From Xanthomonas arboricola pv. juglandis (GTDB lineage Bacteria; Pseudomonadota; Gammaproteobacteria; Xanthomonadales; Xanthomonadaceae), in contig NZ_JZEF01000008.1 in assembly GCF_001013475.1 (NCBI RefSeq), positions 1-33,277 of the forward strand: 33,277 nucleotides of DNA, given 5' to 3'. The position numbers and the translations under genes are program-made. Shown here in pieces: positions 1 to 8,937 of the stretch. The notes under the pieces were generated by a model that saw only the letters and a list, made by a program, of their open reading frames with translations, did no database searches and was not told where the DNA came from. Numbering within the stretch: the first letter of the stretch is position 1; each line of letters begins with the position of its first letter.

Positions 1-52
1 TATGATGCCAAGGATCGGGGGTTTTTAGAGCTGCCCTTAAGTGAACAGCATT

Positions 53-74
53 ACCGGCATTGCCGGTTTTTTTT
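53..74 (+). terminator. Rho-independent terminator of an upstream plus-strand gene
   Basis: ACCGG (53-57) pairs with CCGGT (63-67) around a five-base loop and is followed at once by eight T residues (67-74). The T-tract lies only on the plus strand, so this ends a rightward transcript whose gene is outside the window. It sits about 70 bases beyond the 3' end of the leftward protease gene, whose own transcript would not meet a U-tract here. Confidence 0.75.
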
Positions 75-142
75 GCCTGATGCGCAGTGCTGCATGGCAT
101 CGGTGGTTACAGTGACCAAGTGCGGTCGGGTGCCGGTCGCGA

Positions 143-2896
143 TCAGAACTGCCAGCGCAAACCGACATTGGCATTGATGCTGTTGGCATCGGAACGACCG
201 CGCTCGGCGCCCACGTTGCCATAGATGGAGAAGGCATCGTTGAGCTGGTAACGCACGCCCACCGACGCACGCGCCGACTGCTTGGACACCGGCTCGCCGG
301 CCACGTTGAAGCGCGCTTCCGGCAGGCCGGTGAACCAGGCAGTGAAGTCCGAGTTCGGATTGCCGAGCAGCGAGCGGTAGGCGATCAAGCCATCGAAGCC
401 CCACTTGCCGCGCACCAGATGACCGCGCACACCCACCTCGCCATAGCCGGCACGCAACGTGTCGCTGTTGGCGCTCAACCCCAGCCCGGTAGCCGAGGCT
501 TCGCTGAAGGCATCCTGGGTCTGGCTGACCACGCCTGCGGCAATGAACGGCGACAACCCTGCCTGCGGCATCAGGCCGACTTCGGCACGCAGCGACCAGT
601 TGGTGTCGTGGCGGCGATCCTGCAGGCTCTCGCCGATGCTGCCGGCCTGCACCGTGCGTTCGGTGTCCACATTGCTCATGCCGTAGGAACCGATCCCGGA
701 CACATACGCCTGGCCGATCGGCTGATACAGATACGCGGTCATCGCATAACGGTCCGAGCGCAGGCGGCTGGCCGATGCATCGATGTGCGCACGGTCCTGC
801 CCTGAACTCAGCGCCGCACCCACGATGGTGCCGGCGTTGCCCATCGGCAGATCCACGCCGACGGTGGTGGCCTGCTGGGTGTAGTCGGCCGAGTCGAAAC
901 CCTTGCCGCCCAGCTCGCCGTCCAGATAGCTGCCCTGCATCCAGGTGGTCAGCGTGGTGGTGTCGGCCAGGTAGGGCAGGCGATCGGCCGCCACGCGTGC
1001 ATCGTTGAGTGCGGACTGGAAGCCCAGCGTGCGCTCGATGCCGTGTACCTGGCCGGCCAGGGTCGGCAGTGATGCGGCAACCTGCGCATCGTTGGCCGCC
1101 AGCAGCGCGCCGGTGGCGCTGATCAGGCCACCCAGGTTATCCGTATCGCCGGAGGCCACACGCGTATCCAGCACCTTGACCAGCGTATCGGCCTGCGTGG
1201 CACCGTTGACCACCGACTGCGGCGCACCGGCCGCCTGCGCGCTGGCAGCGGAGGCATTGCGGGTCAACGTGGCGGTGACGGTGGTGGGGTCGTAGGCGAG
1301 CGAAGCAGTCCAGAAGAAGTTGTTGGCGTACTGCACGCGGTCGAAGGTGCCCTGCAGCGCGCCGGCCTTGACGATCTTCTCGCTGCTGCCGACGTTGTAG
1401 CCAGCCGCTTCCGGCAGCAACAGCAGGTTGCCCTTCAGGCTGGCCTGGCCGGTGACGGTCAAGCCCTTGCCCAATTCGATGGCGGTGGTGCCGGTGTTGT
1501 TCGCCAGGCTGTAGCCGCCGTTGATGACACCGCCGCGCGATTCGAACGTGGCCGAGTTGAGCACAATGACATCCGAACGCAGGCTGCCGGACAGTGCGAG
1601 CACGCCGTCGCTGACGCTGGTGCCGCCGGTGTAGGTGTTGTTGCCGCTGAGCGTGAGCTTGCCGGTGCCGTTCTTGGTCAGGCCGCCGGCGCCGGAGATG
1701 TCATTGCTGAAGGTGCTGTCGTAGCCGGAGGTCACATTCGCCGACCAGTTGCTGGCGAACTGGCCCGGGCCCTTGATCGCCTTGGCTGCATTGACCAGGC
1801 CGAAGCCGTACAGCGCATCCACGCCGGGGTCGCCCAGGTCGGTGGCGGTGGTCAACAGGGTCTGCTGCAGGTTGGAAGCGCTCATCCACGGATACACGCC
1901 AAGCACCTGCGCCGCGATGCCGCTCACCGCGGCAGTGGAGAACGAGGTGCCGGCGATCTGGCCCTGCAGCTCGGTGCCGGCCAACGCCGGTGCGAAGTAG
2001 CTGCCCGGCGCCACCAGGCACCACTGTGCAGCGGCGCCGCAATGGTTGGAATAGCTGGTCAGGCCGGCGGCATTGCCGGCGCTGTCGATGTTGACCGCGC
2101 CCACGGCCAGCCAGTTGTTGCGCAGGCTGGCTTCCTGCACCGGCGTGGCTGCCGGGTAGGAGGCTTCCGCCGCGCCTTCGTTGCCGGTGGCGGCCACGAT
2201 CAGCGCATCGGCCTGCACCAGCGGGGTCAGCGCGTACTTCCAGGCCAGCGCGGCATTCGCACTGCTGGCCGCATCTGCATACGAGGCGCCGATCGACAGG
2301 TTGGCGATCCGCACACCGGCAGCCGCCAGGTCCACCGCAGCGCGACGGGTCTGCTGGGTACCGCAGGAGTTTTCGGCACAGATGCGCGCATAGAACAGGT
2401 CCGCATCCGGCGCGATACCGCCGGCGAAGCCGTCCTGGGCGGTGCCCAGCACCAATGCCGAGACGACGGTGCCGTGGCCGCGCAACGCGTTCGATGCGGA
2501 TTCCGGTGTGCCGGGGGTGTCGGTGTAATCGTTAGAGGTATCGACCTTGCCGCTGATCGGCGCATAGCTGCCGTAGAGATTGTCGTCCAGCACTGCCAGC
2601 TTGACGCCCTGGCCCCTGGCACCGGCCTGCTGAGCCAGATCCGCATTGGTCGGCACCAGCAGGTTGCTGCCCAGGCCCTGGTAGCGGGCGGGCGCAGGTG
2701 CCGGCGTCGGCGCGGTCTTGGGCAACGGGTCGGCCGTGGTGGTGCCCGGCGTCGTCGGAGTCGTCGGAGTTGTCGGCGTCGGGGCGACCACCGTGGTCTG
2801 CGGCGGATCACTGCGGACATTGCCGCCGCCACCGCCGCCACAGGCAGTCAGGACAAGGCAGGAGGCGATCGTGGTTGCGAGTAGCGAGCGATTCAT
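143..2896 (-). CDS. Lipoprotein-type autotransporter serine protease (subtilase S8 passenger)
   Basis: Predicted 917-residue surface or secreted protease of the type V (autotransporter) class. The N-terminus has a lipoprotein signal peptide with lipobox LTAC (Cys19), then six glycines and a Pro/Thr-rich linker (about 31-70). The subtilisin domain spans about 75-375, with a catalytic triad of Asp104 (AVLDD), His141 (GHGT) and Ser318 (GTSFS); Asn239 is the likely oxyanion residue. Residues 401-432 resemble a passenger-associated transport repeat (GTGKLTLSGNN-TYTGGT). The last 280 residues form the beta-barrel, ending in WQF as outer-membrane proteins do. The start at 2896 was chosen because it gives the signal peptide; an ATG 39 bases upstream adds a hydrophilic tail. 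The architecture resembles NalP/SphB1-type lipoprotein autotransporters, which process other surface proteins. Its substrate here is unknown. Confidence 0.92.
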   Translation of the reverse strand: MNRSLLATTIASCLVLTACGGGGGGNVRSDPPQTTVVAPTPTTPTTPTTPGTTTADPLPKTAPTPAPAPARYQGLGSNLLVPTNADLAQQAGARGQGVKLAVLDDNLYGSYAPISGKVDTSNDYTDTPGTPESASNALRGHGTVVSALVLGTAQDGFAGGIAPDADLFYARICAENSCGTQQTRRAAVDLAAAGVRIANLSIGASYADAASSANAALAWKYALTPLVQADALIVAATGNEGAAEASYPAATPVQEASLRNNWLAVGAVNIDSAGNAAGLTSYSNHCGAAAQWCLVAPGSYFAPALAGTELQGQIAGTSFSTAAVSGIAAQVLGVYPWMSASNLQQTLLTTATDLGDPGVDALYGFGLVNAAKAIKGPGQFASNWSANVTSGYDSTFSNDISGAGGLTKNGTGKLTLSGNNTYTGGTSVSDGVLALSGSLRSDVIVLNSATFESRGGVINGGYSLANNTGTTAIELGKGLTVTGQASLKGNLLLLPEAAGYNVGSSEKIVKAGALQGTFDRVQYANNFFWTASLAYDPTTVTATLTRNASAASAQAAGAPQSVVNGATQADTLVKVLDTRVASGDTDNLGGLISATGALLAANDAQVAASLPTLAGQVHGIERTLGFQSALNDARVAADRLPYLADTTTLTTWMQGSYLDGELGGKGFDSADYTQQATTVGVDLPMGNAGTIVGAALSSGQDRAHIDASASRLRSDRYAMTAYLYQPIGQAYVSGIGSYGMSNVDTERTVQAGSIGESLQDRRHDTNWSLRAEVGLMPQAGLSPFIAAGVVSQTQDAFSEASATGLGLSANSDTLRAGYGEVGVRGHLVRGKWGFDGLIAYRSLLGNPNSDFTAWFTGLPEARFNVAGEPVSKQSARASVGVRYQLNDAFSIYGNVGAERGRSDANSINANVGLRWQF

Positions 2897-3919
2897 AGGT
2901 TGGTCGATTCCGGTAGTGGCGCGCCGCAACTGCAAAAGATCTAAAATTTGGCGCAGACGATTCCATCACCGGAAATTACCGGCGTGGCATTTGATTTCAC
3001 GTGTTATTCACTTTATCCGCCGCGAATCTGTCCCCTCAGATAAGCGCTCCGGATAACACGGTGATGCGCCGACGCATTGAACCGTGTGCTTGCGAGATTG
3101 TTTAACGGCGCTATCGGTAAACTCTAAAGCCTGAACGGACAGTTGCTATTCAGAGAAAAACATCACGCATAGGGTTTTATGATTTAATCCATAGCCAAAT
3201 TGGATTAGAAAACTCCCTATCAGGCCCGACCGCAAGGAAACGTCAGAGCGGACGCGACAATAATCGGTCACGAATCTCGGGGGGCGGCAATCCTAAATGC
3301 GATGCATATCGCAGGTAATCGGGAAATGCGTCGAAGATGTCGGTGAATTGCCCACGCGCTGTAGCGGATTCGACTGTAAGTTAGCAGTTCTAACGGACTC
3401 TTCCGTGTCAGGCCTGAAGGGGTGTGGCTTATCGAAATGACACCGGTGTTATATTAAATTTTTTGCTGCTAGACGAATATATCCACCGGATTTATATTGA
3501 TCAAAAGCGAGCGAACCCGGCCATTGTGCCCAATTCCCCGCATTTCCTGCACGAAATTCGCAAGCGGATGTGCTCGAAGAAACGATGGATGTTCAGTGCG
3601 CCGAATAAAGCTTCGAGGCCGGCGCGTGCTTGCCTAAGGCCATCAAGCTGAATGCCGGGAAAATATTCAAGCCGATTGTTTCCGGGCGGAACTCAAAGTT
3701 CGGCGTTCCCTGACAGCAGATTATTCTGATGATGTCCTCGTCGGCGCCGCTAAGTGCGTCACGCAGGGTGCGACATCGGTGTCATCGCAGCATGGTCGGG
3801 CCTGCTCAGGCCACAGCGGTTCTGTCGGAAGTGTGCCGCTGGCGCTGCGCTAGCGTCTGCATAAATTGTTCAAATTGCCACGCCACCAAATTTGGGCATC
3901 ACAGCTATGCTCGAGCCCG
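2897..3919. other. Intergenic region of about 1 kb, AT-richer than its surroundings
   Basis: No convincing gene is seen. Short open frames exist (for example 3424-3651 and 3729-3923 on the plus strand), but they lack a ribosome binding site, biased third positions and recognisable motifs. The segment from about 3100 to 3540 is visibly richer in A+T than the genes on both sides. It carries small inverted repeats, such as TAATCC/GGATTA (3185-3190 and 3202-3207) and GCGAT/ATCGC around 3299-3312. It should hold the promoter of the leftward protease gene. It may also be a scar of transferred or decayed DNA. Confidence 0.5.
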
Positions 3920-4195
3920 ATGAGTACCCACTGCACCGAAAGAATGTCCACGGAAGGCACCGACCAGGGCCTGCCGTACCGCGTGGTCGCTCGACAGCTC
4001 GGGCACCGGCGCATCGTGCTGGAGACCTTGCAGGTCTGTGGGCATCCCGTGCCGCTGCCGGCTGCGCCCACCTTCGGCTCGCTACAGACCGCGCTGGAGA
4101 TCGGTACCAGGCTGGCCGAGCAGTACATCGGCCAGTTGGTCGTCAAGCAGGCCGGCGTGCGGCCTGCGCTGGCGGCTGGCCCGGCGCCGCTTTAG
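3920..4195 (+). CDS. Small hypothetical protein
   Basis: A 91-residue reading frame with G/C-rich third positions. The product is soluble, has no signal peptide, and contains segments such as GLPYRVVARQLGHRRIVLET and a helical stretch, FGSLQTALEIGTRLAEQYIG. I do not recognise the family. The start at 3920 is one choice. A second ATG at 3944 has the purine-rich run CCGAAAGA just ahead of it and gives 83 residues. It is followed by an opposing gene (ends at 4286), so it appears to be a single-gene unit. Confidence 0.5.
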   Translation: MSTHCTERMSTEGTDQGLPYRVVARQLGHRRIVLETLQVCGHPVPLPAAPTFGSLQTALEIGTRLAEQYIGQLVVKQAGVRPALAAGPAPL

Positions 4196-4285
4196 CGGGG
4201 TCCGATCGGTTTCGACGTGGTGCCGCCACCGGCATGGTACCCGCACCGGCAGCACGCGCTGCGGTCATCGAATCTTGTCGCAGGC

Positions 4286-5047
4286 TCACTGGGCCCGGGC
4301 TTTGGCCAGTGCCGCCTTGGCGCGTGTGCCGGCGGCCGCACCGACACGCTTGTCCAGCACCTGGGCCAGTTCGTGCAGTTGTGCCTCGGTCACACCGATG
4401 TTCAGGCCGATCTTCAAATGCGATTGCAGCTGCGCCTCCACGCCTTCCAGGGCGGCGAGCACGCTGATCGTGGCCAGTTCACGGCTCACCCAGTCCAGGT
4501 TGTCGCGGGCAAAGATGTCGCCGAACAGATGCGTCTTGAGGTACTGATCGATTGCCGGCGCAAACGTAAACAACGGCCCGGTCACCGGCGCGCCGGCCAG
4601 GCGGGTCTGGTTGGCAGTGCCCAGCGCCAGCAGCGCATCGCCGCTCGGTACCGGGCCGGGGTCGTATCCCGGCGCATCGGCGATGCCGCGCTGCTTGCGT
4701 GCATCGGCGACCTGCATCAGCGCAGCCAGCGCATTGAGGCTGCGCGGAAACCCGGCGTACGCATACAGCTGGACCAGTACCTCCTTGCAGTCGCTGATGC
4801 TCAAGCCAGCATCGAGGCCCGCCTCCAATGCGGTGTTCAAGCGGTCGATATCACCGGTGGCCGCAAACGCGGCAATCGGCGCAATGGCCTGCTGCGTGGG
4901 CGACAAGGTGGCGTGTGTCGTCATGGACGTGATCTCCGAAGGGTGTGCTGCCGCGGGGGAGGGGGCAACAGAGAGCAATACAACTGCGCCCAACAACAGC
5001 GCAGCCATGGAGGGGAGAGTGCGGCGCAGCGCGCTTGCGCATGGCAT
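4286..5047 (-). CDS. Exported carboxymuconolactone decarboxylase family protein
   Basis: A 253-residue protein beginning with a Sec-type signal peptide (hydrophobic MAALLLGAVVLLSVAPS, then AAA before the mature part). The mature part holds two carboxymuconolactone-decarboxylase/AhpD-like helical repeats: a first one with SISDCKEVLVQLYAYAGFPR and a second ending DNLDWVSRELATISVLAALEG. Family members are gamma-carboxymuconolactone decarboxylases or AhpD-like peroxidase partners. Only one Cys (in SDCKE) is seen in the motif, so the two-Cys CxxC of AhpD is absent and a peroxidase role is less likely. The start at 5047 is preceded by GGAGAG at good spacing and gives the signal peptide. An in-frame ATG at 5179 has an even better Shine-Dalgarno and would add 44 residues. 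The exact substrate is unknown. Confidence 0.82.
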   Translation of the reverse strand: MPCASALRRTLPSMAALLLGAVVLLSVAPSPAAAHPSEITSMTTHATLSPTQQAIAPIAAFAATGDIDRLNTALEAGLDAGLSISDCKEVLVQLYAYAGFPRSLNALAALMQVADARKQRGIADAPGYDPGPVPSGDALLALGTANQTRLAGAPVTGPLFTFAPAIDQYLKTHLFGDIFARDNLDWVSRELATISVLAALEGVEAQLQSHLKIGLNIGVTEAQLHELAQVLDKRVGAAAGTRAKAALAKARAQ

Positions 5048-5927
5048 CGCATCTCTCCACCGATTTAGGGGCAAGGCAGCGCGAATCCAAGCATCCGATG
5101 CCGGACCATGCGGTGCAGATGGCGCCCCAGCTGCGCGCGCACCATGCCGAGTCGAATGCACCAGGCTTGCGCTTTTCATCGCCGTCTCCTTGCCGTACAT
5201 ACCGGCAACGAGCATGACGCAGATGCAATGCCGCTCCATCCATCCAGCTTGCATGGTCCTATGACCGGTGCTCATCACTGCACACCCGCACTGAAACTCA
5301 AGCCATCCTGGATGCGTGCTGCTGACGAAACCGGCGGGGCAGGGAGTCAGTGCTGGTCCTGGCCACGCAGCTCGTGCAATCGCATCGGTGCGGTCCTATT
5401 CTGTGCCCCTGTTTGAAGCGGCGCTGGCTGGGCATGCTGGTCGTGTCGGTCATGGTCAACGCGGTTGCCAGCAACATCATTGCGAATGCTTTCATCTGCC
5501 TGCTCCTCCAGTGGATGGAGCCCAGCGTAGAGAGCGGCCTGGAGCACGCACATCTTTCCATGACCTGTGATCATGGCGGCGGCCCAGCGGTCGCTCTGCA
5601 GGATGAGTGGTTTGGGTTTTGCCTGAGCGGCGCACGCAGCCTTGGAAGGGGCTGGATGTCTCCATGCCCGCCACGCCAGAGCGCCTACATTCCACTATTC
5701 TGTCGTGGGCTTTTGCAGCGACAAATCCAGCCGGTTGAGAAGCCACATCAGCTGCCTGTGTCAAAGAGCGGGTGATTGCCTGCTCGGTTTGAGTTACAAC
5801 CGTTCTTCTACCGGTAGTTGATTGATGAAAACTTCACGTGGCGATGGTGATGGGCTTGGCCGCACATTCCATGGCTGTCTTAGTGCGCAGTTTCGCCGCT
5901 GCTGCAGCACGACACTTGAGAGGCGAC
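5048..5927. other. Gene-poor stretch between the CMD-family gene and the TraX-like gene
   Basis: About 880 bases with no confidently coding frame. It holds a strong Shine-Dalgarno (AAGGAG at about 5186-5191 on the minus strand) in front of an in-frame ATG at 5179 of the CMD-family gene, a possible small leftward gene (5298-5495), and a perfect 10-base palindrome CTACCGGTAG at 5808-5817 about 110 bases ahead of the TraX-like start. The palindrome could be an operator, but a ten-base palindrome is expected by chance at times. Confidence 0.4.
5298..5495 (-). CDS. Possible small exported peptide or decayed gene
   Basis: A 65-codon frame starting MKAFAMMLLATALTM, which resembles the beginning of a signal peptide, with GGAGGA eight bases before the ATG. 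After about residue 20 the sequence turns into an Arg/His/Cys-rich stretch with no recognisable fold, as would be seen after a frameshift. It may be the 5' end of a small secreted protein whose remainder has decayed, or chance. No homologue is recognised. Confidence 0.22.
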   Translation of the reverse strand: MKAFAMMLLATALTMTDTTSMPSQRRFKQGHRIGPHRCDCTSCVARTSTDSLPRRFRQQHASRMA

Positions 5928-6599
5928 ATGACGAGTAGCGGCAGGGAGCTCCTGAAATGGATTGCGCTTGTTTTTATGACCTTCGATCACGTAGTCAAGG
6001 CACTGCTGGATGGCTATGTACCGGTTCTATCTGAACTCGGACGCATAGCCTTCCCAGTTTTTGCTTTGATCATGGCCTTCAATCTCGCGCAACCTGGAAC
6101 CGACTACGCGAAGTCGGTAAAGCGGTTGGCTGGCTGGGGGCTCATTGCACAGCCGTTCCACGTGTGGGCATTTGGTTTCCTGCTGCCGGTCAACATCCTT
6201 ATCACCTTCGCACTTGCGACTTGTCTCGTCTGGTCAATGCAAGATCGCCGCTGGCTGCTGGCCTCGTTTCTTGGACTGCTTGCGCCAATGGCCGTCGACT
6301 ATCAATGGATCGGAGTTTGGCTTGTAGGGGCGGCATGGAGCTGGTTTCGCACTGGCGGAACGCTGCAGTCACTTGTCGGCCTGGCTTCCACAAAACCGAC
6401 TTTAGCCAAATTGCCGTGGACGTTGTGGATCTGCATGGGACTGTTGTGTTGGAACAACGGCAATGGCTGGGCCTTGTTGGCACTTCCGCTGATGCAGCTC
6501 GGCAGGCTGCAGTTACCGCTACCCCGGCTGCGTTGGGCATTCTATGGTTATTACGTTGCACACTTGGCCGTGATCGGCCTCATCTGGACAGTAAGTTAG
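5928..6599 (+). CDS. TraX family integral membrane protein
   Basis: A 223-residue polytopic membrane protein. It begins with the pattern typical of the TraX family: LLKWIALVFMTFDHV, then LGRIAFPVFALIMAFNLA, several hydrophobic helices, and a terminal FYGYYVAHLAVIGLIW that matches the conserved Tyr-His end of the family. TraX of the F plasmid acetylates pilin. Chromosomal relatives are common and their substrates are mostly unknown, so membrane acyltransferase activity is a family-based inference. The start at 5928 has GAGAGG just upstream and skips 30 poorly conserved upstream codons. No conjugation genes are near, so a role in conjugation is not supported. Confidence 0.8.
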   Translation: MTSSGRELLKWIALVFMTFDHVVKALLDGYVPVLSELGRIAFPVFALIMAFNLAQPGTDYAKSVKRLAGWGLIAQPFHVWAFGFLLPVNILITFALATCLVWSMQDRRWLLASFLGLLAPMAVDYQWIGVWLVGAAWSWFRTGGTLQSLVGLASTKPTLAKLPWTLWICMGLLCWNNGNGWALLALPLMQLGRLQLPLPRLRWAFYGYYVAHLAVIGLIWTVS

Positions 6600-6782
6600 T
6601 CGCGTCCCGCGCTGCGGATGCTGTTCGAATCGATAGCCTTGGGTCACGATGCCCTGAACCATGGGCACGAGGCTTCTGCGTCAGAGCAGCCGTCGCGCAG
6701 AGAAGACTCAGCATCACCGCGCTCATCACGTGGCAGCTGGCAGCATCGGGGCACGTTTCACCACGCGCCCAATGAGTCCGCC

Positions 6783-7199
6783 ATGAATTCAACTGCCACG
6801 CCCGCCCGATCCTGGGCCATCCATCCGTTCCATGCAGCCGTGCTCGGCGGTGTGTGGCCGCTGTTTCTCGGTGCCTTGCTGAGCGACTACGCGTACTGGA
6901 GCAGTCATCAGATCCAGTGGGCCAATTTTGCTGCGTGGCTGCTGATCGGCGCGATGGTATTGACGACGATCGCCTTGCTGTGTGCGATCGTCGGCTTCGT
7001 TCGCGGAAGCCGCAATGTGATCTATGTGATCGCGCTCGGTGCCGCATGGATCGTCGGCTTCTTCGACGCCCTGCATCACGCACGCGATGCCTGGGCCATC
7101 ATGCCGGCAGCGTTGGTATTTTCTGCGATTGCGACCGCATTCGCGCTTGTTGCAACCTGGTCGGGGCTGTCCAGCCTGCGCGTGGGAGGTGCCCGATGA
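6783..7199 (+). CDS. Small four-helix membrane protein, DUF2231-like
   Basis: A 138-residue protein with about four transmembrane helices. The N-terminal IHPFHAAVLGGVWPLFLGALLSDYAY resembles the His-Pro-x-His start of DUF2231 membrane proteins. The rest is alternating hydrophobic helices (for example NFAAWLLIGAMVLTTIALLCAIVGF). Its stop codon overlaps the start of the next gene (ATGA at 7196-7199), so the two are translationally coupled. DUF2231-type proteins often accompany redox enzymes and may act as membrane partners in electron transfer, but that is inference. The Shine-Dalgarno is weak. Confidence 0.72.
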   Translation: MNSTATPARSWAIHPFHAAVLGGVWPLFLGALLSDYAYWSSHQIQWANFAAWLLIGAMVLTTIALLCAIVGFVRGSRNVIYVIALGAAWIVGFFDALHHARDAWAIMPAALVFSAIATAFALVATWSGLSSLRVGGAR

Positions 7200-8521
7200 A
7201 GCGTCATACCGTTACCGTCGTGTCGGTCTCCATTCTCGCTGCCGCACTCGCGTCCTGCGGCAAGGCGCCCGAGCTCAAACAACACGGCGCCAGTCCCGAG
7301 CTGCCCGCGCCGGATCGCGGCCTGCTGCCCGACATGACCATCGCCGAGCCGGCAGCCTGGGGCGAACGCAAACCCACCGTGCCGGCGGGTTACCGCATCG
7401 CTGCAATCGCCACCGGTCTGGGCATCCCACGCCAGACGCTGGTGTTGCCCAATGGCGACATCCTGGTGGCCGAAGGCCGCGGCGGCAACGCACCCAACCT
7501 CAAGCCCAAGGACGTGATTGCAGGCGCGATCAAGGCCAAGGGCAACACCTCGGTCAAGAGCGGCAACCGTCTGACGCTGCTGCGCGATGCCGATGGCGAC
7601 GGTACCTATGAACTGGAGACTGTGTTTGCCGACAAGCTCAATGCACCGTACGGCCTGGCGCTGATCGGCAATGCGCTGTACGTGGCAAATCAGGACGCAC
7701 TGGTGCGTTTCGATTATCAGCCAGGGCAGACCAAGGCCAGCGCTGCGCCCAGCAAGGTCACCGACTTGCCGTCGGCCATCAACCATCACTGGACCAAGGC
7801 GCTGACCGCCAGTGCCGATGGACGCTATCTGTATGTTGCGATCGGCTCCAACAGCAATATCACCGAGCGCGGCATGATTGCCGAAGTCGACCGCGCCCAG
7901 GTCTGGCAGGTGGATCCGGCAACCGGTGCCCACAAGAGCTATGCCACCGGGCTGCGCAATCCCACTGCATTGGCGATCCAGCCAGGTAGCGGCGCACTGT
8001 GGGCGGTGGTCAACGAGCGTGACGAAATCGGCCCGAACCTGGTGCCCGACTACCTCACCTCGGTACGCGAAGGCGGTTTCTACGGCTGGCCCTATAGCTA
8101 CTGGGGCAAGAATGTGGACACGCGGGTCATGCCGCAGGACCCGCAGAAGGTCGCCTCGGCCATCGTGCCCGACTACGCGCTGGGATCGCATGTCGCCGCA
8201 CTCGGTGTCGCTTTTTCTTCGACCACGATGGGAACGCAGTTCGGCGACGGCGTGTTCGTCGGGGAGCACGGCAGCTGGAATCGCGACCCGCCGGTGGGCT
8301 ACAAGGTGGTGTTCGTGCCGTTCCGCGATGGCCGCCCGGCGGGCGACCCAATCGACTTCGTCTCCGGCTTCCATGGCGACGATGGCCTGACCCGCGGTCG
8401 CCCGGTCGGTGTCACGCTCGATCCACGTGGTGCGTTGATCGTCGCGGACGATCTGGCCAATACGATCTGGCGCGTGACGCCGGATGCGGCGCCTGTCGCG
8501 CCGCAAGCGGCAGCGCAGTAA
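7196..8521 (+). CDS. Sorbosone dehydrogenase-like (PQQ-type) sugar dehydrogenase lipoprotein
   Basis: A 441-residue lipoprotein: the signal peptide ends in ALASC, giving Cys21 as the acylated residue. The mature part is a six-bladed beta-propeller of the soluble glucose/sorbosone dehydrogenase type, with recognisable blades such as APYGLALIGNALYVAN, KALTASADGRYLYVAIGSNSN and FGDGVFVGEHGSWNRDPPVGYK. Members oxidise aldoses or related sugars with PQQ in the periplasm and pass electrons to the respiratory chain. PQQ use is inferred from the family; cofactor residues were not checked. It is coupled by an ATGA overlap to the upstream membrane protein, which could anchor it or accept electrons. A perfect 10-bp hairpin follows 12 bases after the stop. 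Confidence 0.87.
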   Translation: MKRHTVTVVSVSILAAALASCGKAPELKQHGASPELPAPDRGLLPDMTIAEPAAWGERKPTVPAGYRIAAIATGLGIPRQTLVLPNGDILVAEGRGGNAPNLKPKDVIAGAIKAKGNTSVKSGNRLTLLRDADGDGTYELETVFADKLNAPYGLALIGNALYVANQDALVRFDYQPGQTKASAAPSKVTDLPSAINHHWTKALTASADGRYLYVAIGSNSNITERGMIAEVDRAQVWQVDPATGAHKSYATGLRNPTALAIQPGSGALWAVVNERDEIGPNLVPDYLTSVREGGFYGWPYSYWGKNVDTRVMPQDPQKVASAIVPDYALGSHVAALGVAFSSTTMGTQFGDGVFVGEHGSWNRDPPVGYKVVFVPFRDGRPAGDPIDFVSGFHGDDGLTRGRPVGVTLDPRGALIVADDLANTIWRVTPDAAPVAPQAAAQ

Positions 8522-8937
8522 GCCTGCCTGCATGCCCGGTTCTGCAAAGAACCGGGCAGTACTCGGTGTGTTACTTGCGCCAAGGGTGCGGGGGCAGGGG
8601 CTACCTGTAGGTCTCATCAGGAACAATCCAACTTTTCAGAGACACCGGCCTTCAAGGCACTGGTTTCTATTCGCCGTCTATCGGCACCGCGATTGATCGG
8701 CCTCCAATGCAGCCGTAACGAATGCGCATCGATGAACACCGAGCGCAACACCGTCTTCGCAGACCACCGCAAGGGATAGGCATCGCCGTCCCATTGGCAT
8801 ACAGTGCCGGCCCCGCGTCGGCCTGGATGATGCAGGCATCAGTGCGATGGATCTCTGGTGAGCCAATCGGCTAGACGCTGTTACCAAGGCAAGAACAGAC
8901 GGACCACGCTCTGCCGATCACCCGAGGCTTGTTGTTG
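8522..8937. other. Intergenic region between the sugar dehydrogenase and thermonuclease genes
   Basis: About 415 bases without a supported gene. Apart from the hairpin at 8534-8557, no repeat or promoter stands out. A leftward open frame (8678-8887) encodes Arg/Ser/Ala-rich sequence without a family. Possible decayed coding sequence. Confidence 0.4.
8534..8557 (+). terminator. Strong hairpin after the sugar dehydrogenase operon
   Basis: GCCCGGTTCT (8534-8543) and AGAACCGGGC (8548-8557) form a perfect 10-bp stem closed by a GCAA tetraloop, which is an especially stable loop. There is no U-tract after it, so it is either a weak or Rho-assisted terminator or a 3'-end stabiliser of the upstream transcript. 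Confidence 0.6.

Noticed and set aside
5350..5775. Plus-strand open frame of 141 codons in the gene-poor stretch
   Set aside because: No ribosome binding site and no coding bias; one hydrophobic run alone does not support a gene.
6580..6766. Leftward frame starting MSAVMLSLLCATAAL, resembling a signal peptide
   Set aside because: No ribosome binding site, only about 50 codons, and the rest is not protein-like.
7076..8626. Minus-strand open frame of 516 codons opposite the sugar dehydrogenase
   Set aside because: Shadow of a well-supported lipoprotein gene.
8678..8887. Possible transposase remnant between the sugar dehydrogenase and thermonuclease genes
   Set aside because: No transposase motif or terminal inverted repeat could be recognised in any frame.
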